From Marisa cornuarietis (taxonomy: Eukaryota; Mollusca; Gastropoda; Architaenioglossa; Ampullariidae), in NCBI GenBank assembly GCA_004794655.1, contig SMMW01000481.1:1-64000 (forward strand): a stretch of 64,000 nucleotides of DNA. Direction: 5' to 3'. The position numbers were made by a program, and so were the translations under genes. Below the pieces are notes generated by a model. That model saw only the letters and a program-made list of their open reading frames with translations. It was not told the DNA's origin and did not search any database. This document shows positions 57,101 through 64,000 of this stretch, one piece after another. The first letter of the stretch is position 1; every line of letters begins with the position of its first letter.

Positions 57101-59278
57101 CTGTCACTGTACGACTTCGACCTCGTATACAAACAGGGCTCGACACACACAGATGCGGACGGGTTGTCAAGGCGACCGCAGGACCCTCCAGAAGCGGACG
57201 AAGAATACAGAGAGACTCTAGAGAAAGTTGGGTTCCTCCTGGATAAGGCAAAGAGATTTCAAGACGGCACCCCGCAAGTCGTAAATCAGAACGCAGTGGT
57301 GAGCATACTGACAGCCAAGAGTGCAGGAAGGCCAGTACATTCCCTCCAACAAACAGCACGGAACGCCAAACCCGTGCCACGCGACAATGACGTCACTGAC
57401 AACTTTACCCCAGCCGTCGAAGCTGTCGTAAGGGACCCAAACACCATCCCAGACGGCATATTAGAGCCGGAGGGCGGGGAGCAAGACCTTGCCACCTTGA
57501 CAGTGGACGACTGGCGGAAATTACAGCAGCAAGACCCCTACATAGCCGCTGTCTGTAAAGCGCTGAAAGAGGGGACCGACCTGACAGTTACAGGGCCAGA
57601 GACGAGGGTGTATGCCAGAGAGAGAAAGACTTTGATGCTAGAACAAGGTGTACTCTACCGGCGTGTTTCTGACGACACGTCAACCCGCGTGCAACTGGTG
57701 ATACCCCGTTCCATGCGACAGAAGGCAATGACAGGTGTGCATGATGAGCTCTACCACACCCATTTCGACGACGCCATACGACACGCACGAATGCGTTTTT
57801 TCTGGCCGTTCATGGCAGCTGACCTCAAGCGAAAGATTCAGAGCTGTGAACGGTGCATTCGCAGTGGGACACACGCGCAGAAAGCGCCCATGTCAACCAT
57901 CGTGACATCACACCCACTAGAGCTGCTGACTATTGATTTCCTCACCATTGAGGTCAAAGGGGAAAAACAGAACATACTGGTCATTATGGACCATTTTACG
58001 AAGTTCGCACAGGCAATACTGACCAAAGATCAAACAGCAAGAACGACAGCTAGGGCCCTGTGGAACGATTTTTTTATGACTTATGGGTTCCCCGGCAGAA
58101 TTCTGTCTGATCAAGGCCGAGATTTTGAGTCAAAACTCATCCAAGAACTATGCAGCCTGGCCGGAATACAGAAATGCAGGACCACGCCCTATCACCCTTG
58201 CGGCAACCCTGTAGAAAGGTGGAACCGAACGCTAATCGGCATGCTGCGCAGCTTAGAGGCCGAACAGAAGAAAGACTGGCGGAAGCATCTGAAGTCTGTG
58301 GTGCACGCCTACAACTCGTGTATACACAGCAGCACGGGATTCTCACCCTCCTACCTATTCTACGGACGGCACCCAAGACTGCCAGTCGACTTGGCATTTG
58401 GTGTAGACATAGGGAAGCGGCAAGGGAAGAGTTGTAGGCAATATGTGCAGGAACTTAAAGAGAGCCTCCGTAGTGCATACAGAATGGCTGCGGAGCAAAT
58501 GGAAAAAGCCTCGCTAAAAAACAAAGTACGATACGATGCAGGAGCATTGGCAGCTACCTTAGAGGTGGGAGACAGAGTCCTGGTGAAGAAGATGGGTCCA
58601 CGTATTACATCTAAAGTGGACGATCGCTGGGAAGAAGGGGTTTTCGTCGTTCTAGGCAAACTGCACGACATACCTGTGTATGTCGTCCAAAGAGAAGGCG
58701 GTAATGAACCCAGACGGACACTCCACCGGAATCTGTTGCTCCCCGTGGGTGCATTAGGCTGGGCACCGCCTTTGACCCAGGAAAGAACCCCCAGAAACAA
58801 TTCCAGACAGCGTGAGGACGAGGTAGCAGCTTGTGCACCCCCCGACCTCAGAAATGACGACGATAGCGAACCGGTGCAGTTTCGAGAGGTCGAAGTGGCG
58901 ATAGAACTGAGACCAGAGGCACCAGAGTTCGTCCCAGCCGCGGTACCTGGTGAAAACCGGGGAGAGGAGTTGGAGCAGGAGGGGGGAGGAGAAGAGACAG
59001 CTGACAGTGACAATGAGGAACAGCAACCTCTACGTGAAGGAGAAGAGACGGCTGACAGCGACAGTGAGGAACAGCAACCTGTACGCCGCTCCAACAGAGC
59101 CCGCCGACCGGTTGAGAGACTGAACTTGGTGCACCGATGTGCAGGCAGTGAGGGGACGGACGGAGCGGGGTTGCAAGATGTCAGACAGGAGATACAGTCC
59201 GTATGCGGGGCCGTAAACAAATTGATAGACATGTTAGAAAAGTGGTTTAGCCCACCAGTCAGGGAAACTGACGTGTAA
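54165..59278 (+). CDS. Outer Gypsy: end of gag plus complete pol
   Basis: The open frame runs from 54143, but its first seven or eight codons come from the inner LTR. In order (residues counted from 54143): Gag zinc knuckle at about 55-70 with CGEVGHLYREC, whose first cysteine is replaced by lysine; protease with LIDSGSQVSIV at about 265; reverse transcriptase with CVDYRRVN, LDLSKAYYQVPL, LPFGLVNAP and FLDDILV at about 726; RNase H with LHCDASGTGLGAVLY at about 893; integrase with an HHCC zinc region at about 1198-1240 and catalytic D, D and E in LTIDFLT, LSDQGRDF and NPVERWNR at about 1262, 1321 and 1357. The C-terminus is acidic, with two near-identical EETADSD-SEEQQP repeats and a basic RRSNRARRPVERLN. 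No chromodomain seen. Confidence 0.95.
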
Positions 59279-59752
59279 GGGGTTGATTTGTTTATGTAGT
59301 TTGGTATCATTTTGACAGACACCTCCATGTGTAAATGTGACATGTTTTTATGGAGGACGTGTAATACCGGCTGGTTGGTTGTTGGTGTATAACGCCGGGT
59401 GTGTAATGCGTGAGGTGTAGCTGTATGTATAATAATATCGTGTAAGATCTGTGTATTTGATGTGTAATTTTTGGTATTGGGTAAAGCGTCACTTCTACGA
59501 TGGATAATTGATGTAGAGCTACCTGTTATGATTAACCGATATTTTAACGGTTAACTAGGCATTCCTCTTAATGGATATGTAAATTACTTGCTATGTTAAC
59601 CGGCTTTCTAATGGTTAACTCTTTCCTTATATATAATGCTGTGTTGACTGTAGACATTTGTTTTATGGGAACATCTTATTATTCCCGGATTGATGTTTCT
59701 GTTCTTTCAATGAAAATTGAAAGGAAACATTTTTTTTCTTTCCCCGGGTAAG
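59279..59752 (+). other. Outer element region between pol stop and 3' LTR, no env
   Basis: 470 bases with several GTGTAA phrases and two ACCGRYWTTYTAAYGGTTAAC-like palindromic segments (ATATTTTAACGGTTAAC near 59540, CTTTCTAATGGTTAAC near 59605). A purine-rich GAAAATTGAAAGGAAA (59712-59727) is the best polypurine-tract candidate, but it lies 25 bases before the LTR, which is unusual. Confidence 0.6.
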
Positions 59753-60432
59753 TGTAGCACTCTAGTAGTGTACGAGATAGTTTTATATTTGTAAAGGTCG
59801 GACGGCCACCACACTGTCCCCTTTCTCACGCCGGCTGTGTGTGTAATAACCAGCCCTGACCTGTCCGCGGCCTGTAACTGTCATTGCGTGTCGCAAGGTG
59901 ACCCACTAAGAAAGGCCCTGACCAGACGGTGAACCGTTGCCACTGTCGTACACGAACACACACGCGTACACACTAACACACGTACATGCGGTCATCACAC
60001 GCGCTAACACATGCGCACGTACAGGCACACGCATCGACATTCACACATGATCGTCGTACGCGTGCGTGCACACACTTACACACGCTCTCAAACACAAATC
60101 ACACCACGCGTGGACAGTAAACCATGACGTCTGGCTTGGGACCCTGGGAACGGGTGGGGGGAACAATGCCCGACATGGTTCAGGGACAGGTCGAAGCCGG
60201 GGGAGAGAAAGGGATGGTTGCTGGAAAGTTCGACGGGAGAGGGATAAATAGTGTTGTTTCGAGTTGTTGCGGTCTGTCTGTAACTAGAAGTGAGAGAGGA
60301 GAGACGGCAGGGCCAGCCGCCGAGTTACATGGAATAAAAACTACAGTATGCGGCAAAATTCGATCTTGTGTTTCTTTGAGTAACAGCTAGCCCAACCCCA
60401 AGTAGCCATCAGATACCGACGTGTTGGTTACA
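59753..60432 (+). repeat. 3' LTR of the outer Gypsy element
   Basis: 680 bases, TG...CA, with TATA-like ATAAATA at 60244-60250 and AATAAA at 60333-60338. It is followed by the duplication ATAA. Small indels against the 5' LTR suggest it is older than the inner insertion. Confidence 0.95.
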
Positions 60433-60537
60433 ATAATCTGCAACATTTGTATAGCGCATACTCACGCCCCTAGTCACAACCAAGAGCCGGACATGGACGG
60501 TTGTCTGACCTGTCGAACACTCACAGAGCCAACAATT
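60433..60537 (-). mobile_element. Short LINE 3' end (right half) with target-site duplication
   Basis: On the minus strand GTGAGTATGCGCTATACAAA leads into the tail; this is the same 3' terminus as at 45464-45500 and 41268-41300. About 80 bases of body remain. 60515-60537 repeats the 23-base flank at 47043-47065. Confidence 0.75.
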
Positions 60538-61463
60538 CACAAGAGAGAGTGAACGGTGCTTGCTGACGATGTAATTACTAAAGAGTTTGACGGACTCTGT
60601 AGAATGTTTTGACATCGGCCTCATTTATCCAAATCGGAAAGACTGCTTCCAGTCGTCTTCGTGTGAAGGTTGCTAAGCTGATCTCCTACATCCTAAATCA
60701 AAGGAAAGAAGAAGCCTTCTTTTCAACAGAGAAAAATAAACTTCAGTGTGTGTTTCGTGTGATTGTGTTTGTCCATTGTTCGTGTAGGTATATTAAGTAA
60801 AAAAAAACAATTAAATGGTCCAAACTGAATTAACTCAACAGACTGGTAAGTCAATCAAATCAAAATTTAATGGGCACCAATAGTTACAACTGATTATATA
60901 CACATCTCTTAACAAAGTTAATCCACTGGCGTTTGCTGCCATTATCTTTAGGATTCTCTACCATTGCATCTTTTCTCTTCGACTTCAGCTAGTGCAGACG
61001 ACTTAATTTTTAGAAATACTTCCGTTTCATCACTTCCTGTTTTCTTGACAAATCCAGGTGTGCTTAAGAGAAAAATATTAATATAAAATATTTCATGCCT
61101 CTTTGTCATACCATACCACAGGAATATGTTTTTGTGATACGTTGTGCTTTGTTTCCAGCGATTTTGCTCAGCAATCGGGTTGGGCTGTAAACCCCATAGT
61201 GTCTTCAAGACCGATAAAGCTGACCGCTCCCTGAGTTCACACATTGCAAAAGCTCGGCGTGTCGTCTGCTTCATGTTTTTCTTGAGTAAAAGACTATGCG
61301 AGAGATTATTGTTGAAGGTATCCATTGTGCGACCTCCCTCTTCTCCAATTCTGTAAAATCATTATTTTTTGAATAAATGTTTGATATAATACAGAATGTA
61401 AAGCATGTGACCAAAATAAAAGGAATTGTGGAGTTGGCCTGGCTGTGGGTGTATATATATACA
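60538..61463. other. No recognised gene
   Basis: Contains a minus-strand 125-codon frame (61325-60948) and a plus-strand 63-codon frame with no domain that I recognise. A (TA)n run lies at 61452-61460. Confidence 0.5.
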
Positions 61464-61982
61464 CAGTAATACCTTGGTTAACGAACACAATACGTTCCTG
61501 GAAGGTGGTCGTTAACTAAAGTAAATTTTTCCATAAGAAATAAAAGAAATAGAAATAATCGGTTCCCAGCCCCAGTTTTTACCCTATTATAAAATCACCT
61601 ATCATATAATTCCAAATGTTAAACACAAGCAAATAAATTTAAAAACTAACAGTAGAGAGATAATTAAGAAATAAATAAATAATTTTCTTTAACAAATCTT
61701 CGTAAATCACTAGCGCCTTTTCACAAAGTAAAACAAGCAGCAATTTTCCCACTTCCTCTGTTATCTGAGGCCTTTGCTTCGTGATCGTATTAACGCCTTT
61801 TGCAACACTAGCTCCTTTAATTACTTCCTTATTTTTTAATATCCTCGAGATTGTCGACTTGGACATCTTGTATTCCGCACTCCGTTTTCATTCTTTGAAA
61901 TGATTTCTTTGTTCAGCTCAATCGTAGGCCTTTGTCTCTTTACTTCACTTCCACTACCGCTCTTTACCTTTTTTGGAGCCAT
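61464..61982 (-). mobile_element. Tigger/pogo-like DNA transposon remnant
   Basis: On the minus strand an ATG at 61982 opens a basic start (MAPKKVKSG, then EVKRQRPTIELNKEIISKNE), frameshifts near 61875, and continues MSKSTISRILKNKEVIKG with KQRPQITEEVGKLLLV. This is the CENP-B-like helix-turn-helix DNA-binding region of pogo/Tigger transposases. The catalytic region is absent. At 61464 the plus strand reads CAGTAATACCTTGGTTAACG, typical of Tigger terminal repeats; no partner repeat was found at the other side, so one end is lost. Confidence 0.75.
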
Positions 61983-62736
61983 TATGAATATATGGATATA
62001 TATATAAACTCTTAAGTTAGTTAATTGTTGTTTTATGCCAAGTCAGCAACTAAGGCTATCTCATGGCAATATAAACTCTTAAGGAAATTTACAAGAACAC
62101 TAGAGCGGAACATGTGGTAGCTGCGATGAGGGTGGTCTAGATGCTAGAAGCTGTGATAGTTTGAGTTTTAGACCACACAGCAAAATCACACCAGAGCAAG
62201 GTGTTCGGAATGCACAACGTGCCGACAAGACACCTACACAACGTGTTCTTTCACACCACAAATCACAAACATCTGTACGTGGGTTACTCTCTGTGTAATC
62301 ATGGGGGTTCAAGCTAGTATATATATATATAGAGAGAGAGATTAGCTACGCAATATATCAAATACAAAGGCTGTTCCCATTCTCAATAAATTCACACCAC
62401 AGATAAAACAACATCGGGTACTCTCCCCTATAAATATCATCAAGCATGAATCACCATAGTACAATAATACAAAAGGTACATCATACATATATATATATAC
62501 GTCTTCTTATTATTCCTGTACGCTCCCAGTGGAGCATAGGACCACCAAACCAATATATACGTCACTTTCTCTCAAATCTTCAATCACCCGTTAACCGTAA
62601 ACCAGTCTTCTTACTTGTAGTCCCATCCTCCGCAAATGTTCACATCCGACATTTCTCCATCTGTATTTCCAACTGGGCATACCAAAGTTCCCGAGGAGGT
62701 TCTTATTTAACTTAGGAATAATCAAAACTCACTTAC
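61983..62736. other. No recognised gene
   Basis: AT-rich with short (TA)n and (GA)n runs near 62325-62341 and 62487-62500. A plus-strand frame at 62446-62715 has no recognisable domain. Confidence 0.5.
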
Positions 62737-62855
62737 TGAAGATAAAGGTGTGGAAGATAAAAGTACGGAAGATGAAGATGAGGAAGATGAAGATGAGGAA
62801 AATAAAGGTGAGGAAGATAAAGATGAGGAAGATGAAGATTAGGAAGATAAAGGGT
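62737..62855. repeat. Purine-rich GAAGAT/GAAGATAAAG tandem tract
   Basis: Repeated GAGGAAGATGAAGAT and GAAGATAAAGGTGAGGAAGAT units on one strand, all purine plus T. Confidence 0.9.
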
Positions 62856-63109
62856 TAGGTGAAGATGTTTTGGTTGTTACAAGCTGCAAACTTATTTCAG
62901 ATTACTACCAACGGCTGATCTTCAGCACAGCACGTGACACACTTGATTCCAGTTTGATGTTGGGGTTGTAATTAATGTTGCGTACTTTGTATTGCTACTT
63001 AATTCATTCTTCATTAAATACAAAGTTGAGACTTAACGTTACACGTTTGTGTAAAGTAACGGTACGACCCGACCGCGTCTCTGTATGGGGCGCCAAGAGG
63101 GGAATTTTC

Positions 63110-63440
63110 TCAATTTTGCTATTTCTAGCTATACATTGCATTTAATACTTATAGATTGCATTTTATATTTATACAATTCATTCTATACTTATAGATTGCA
63201 TTCTATAACTATACATTGCATTCTATAAGTATAAAACGCAATGTATAATTATACATTGCAATGTATAGCTAGAGAGAGAAAAACTCGGTAAAAACCGAAG
63301 TGTTTCATTTATATTATACTCAGTAGTTGCTATCCAATTCGTTTTATATATACATTTCAATTCTTTAGCTATAGAATGCATTCTAGCTATACATTTGAAA
63401 TCTATATTTATACATTGCATTCTATAACTTGTGACTTGAA
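63110..63440. repeat. AT-rich block of CTATACATTGCATT units with inverted ends
   Basis: About a dozen variants of TATACATTGCATTCTATA in both orientations. A 17-base perfect inverted repeat, TCTAGCTATACATTGCA, occupies 63124-63140 and, as its complement, 63257-63273, enclosing a 150-bp segment. A second cluster follows at 63330-63440. It looks like a small palindromic or MITE-like repeat. Confidence 0.75.
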
Positions 63441-64000
63441 ATGTATACGGAACGAGGCTGGCTCATTTGCATATGGGAAAAGAAGGTCTACTCGGCTTGC
63501 TTGAATAGGGCTACCGGTCGATTCGATCATTAGACGACTCGACCACTTCACAGAGACGATTCAACCTTATCATAGACTTTTCTCTAAACTATGTGACCTT
63601 GTAACCCGACTGACGGTCGCTACACATTCACACTGCCCTATCGCCATAAATCAGTCCGTTCGCCTTCTTGTCCCAGGGGACCGGACGGAAGTTCCCAAGG
63701 AGAACTTTCTTTCTAAAGTTCTGGCTCTCGTTAGTCGGGTGCCTTGTCTCATATACTGCCTCGCGTTGTCTTCTTTTTTTTTTTCCACCTACAACACCCG
63801 CGCTCAGCCGACCTTGGAGTCCACAAAAGACCTGCTTTACTCTAGACCAAAGTGTGTTCTCTGCGGTGTGTCTCTCAGCTCCTTGATCTTCATGTGTGTT
63901 CTGCTGCTCGACACAATTACAATGGACGACACAATTTCTTTCTCTCTACTGATTCTCATCCATCTCGTTCACACGACGAGGACACATACATCACACTAGC
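63441..64000. other. No recognised gene
   Basis: Mixed sequence to the window edge with overlapping hydrophobic open frames (63668-63886, 63739-63999) that show no domain. The second frame is open at the right edge. Confidence 0.45.

Larger units (their letters stand above)
47092..60432 (+). mobile_element. Outer Ty3/Gypsy LTR retrotransposon, interrupted by a second element
   Basis: LTRs at 47092-47773 and 59753-60432 begin TGTAGCACTC and end GGTTACA, flanked by the 4-bp duplication ATAA (47088-47091 and 60433-60436). Between them are a primer-binding site, gag, and pol in the order protease, RT, RNase H, integrase (Ty3/Gypsy order). There is no envelope frame. Subtracting the inner insertion (48456-54164) and one copy of its 5-bp duplication leaves about 7.6 kb, and the gag frame and the pol frame then agree (the inserted 5714 bases account exactly for the apparent phase change), so gag-pol was a single uninterrupted frame of about 1909 codons before the insertion. 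Confidence 0.95.

Noticed and set aside
58360..59343. 327-codon minus-strand frame
   Set aside because: Antisense shadow of the outer element's integrase tail and acidic C-terminus.
60948..61325. 125-codon minus-strand frame
   Set aside because: No domain, no splice or promoter support, and sequence features are of ordinary AT-rich intergenic DNA.

Overview
This is a window of animal nuclear genome, most likely a mollusc and probably a gastropod. The reasons are spliced exons with clean GT/AG borders, exons for an N-terminal fucolectin/F5-8C-type domain followed by MEGF-like EGF modules (an architecture common in molluscs), and a dense mix of LINEs, Ty3/Gypsy elements and micro- and minisatellites. 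The species call is an inference; no bacterial gene, rRNA gene or CRISPR array was seen.

Layout. Positions 1-17590 are one unbroken satellite of a ~44-bp unit (roughly 400 copies) that runs off the left edge. The unit lacks stop codons in most registers, so it generates long meaningless reading frames. From about 18.8 to 44.3 kb lies one minus-strand host gene whose exons can be spliced by eye: a signal-peptide exon (44.3 kb), two exons making a galactose-binding F5/8C (fucolectin-like) domain (42.1 and 40.6 kb), then four EGF-like exons (37.8, 26.2, 20.2 and 19.4 kb), possibly one more at 18.9 kb. Every junction is phase 1. Its 3' end is not found and is presumably left of the satellite. Its introns are packed with other material: a decayed run of contiguous EGF modules at 38-39 kb, a near-complete L1/Tx1-like LINE (27.5-34.3 kb) sitting inside a split minisatellite, older LINE pieces at 22-24.4 kb and several tandem repeats.

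Right of that gene, 41-47 kb holds fragments of L2/CR1-like LINEs and a MULE-type transposase fragment. From 47.09 to 60.43 kb is a complete plus-strand Ty3/Gypsy element whose gag is interrupted by a second, minus-strand Gypsy-type element (48456-54164). Both carry recognisable LTRs, primer-binding sites and target-site duplications. The inner element has near-identical LTRs and encodes Gag and protease fused to the integrase tail, with reverse transcriptase, RNase H and the integrase core missing, so it must be non-autonomous. The outer element itself landed in the (ATT)n tail of a short LINE copy, giving three nested layers. The rest (60.5-64 kb) has a Tigger/pogo-like transposase remnant, a purine-rich tandem tract, an AT-rich block bounded by a 17-bp inverted repeat, and no recognised host gene.

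No clearly new biological system is visible. The most useful observations are the nested retroelements with the pol-deleted inner family, the A-B-A-B duplicated EGF exon pairs, the intronless decayed EGF array, and the very large satellite with higher-order structure.
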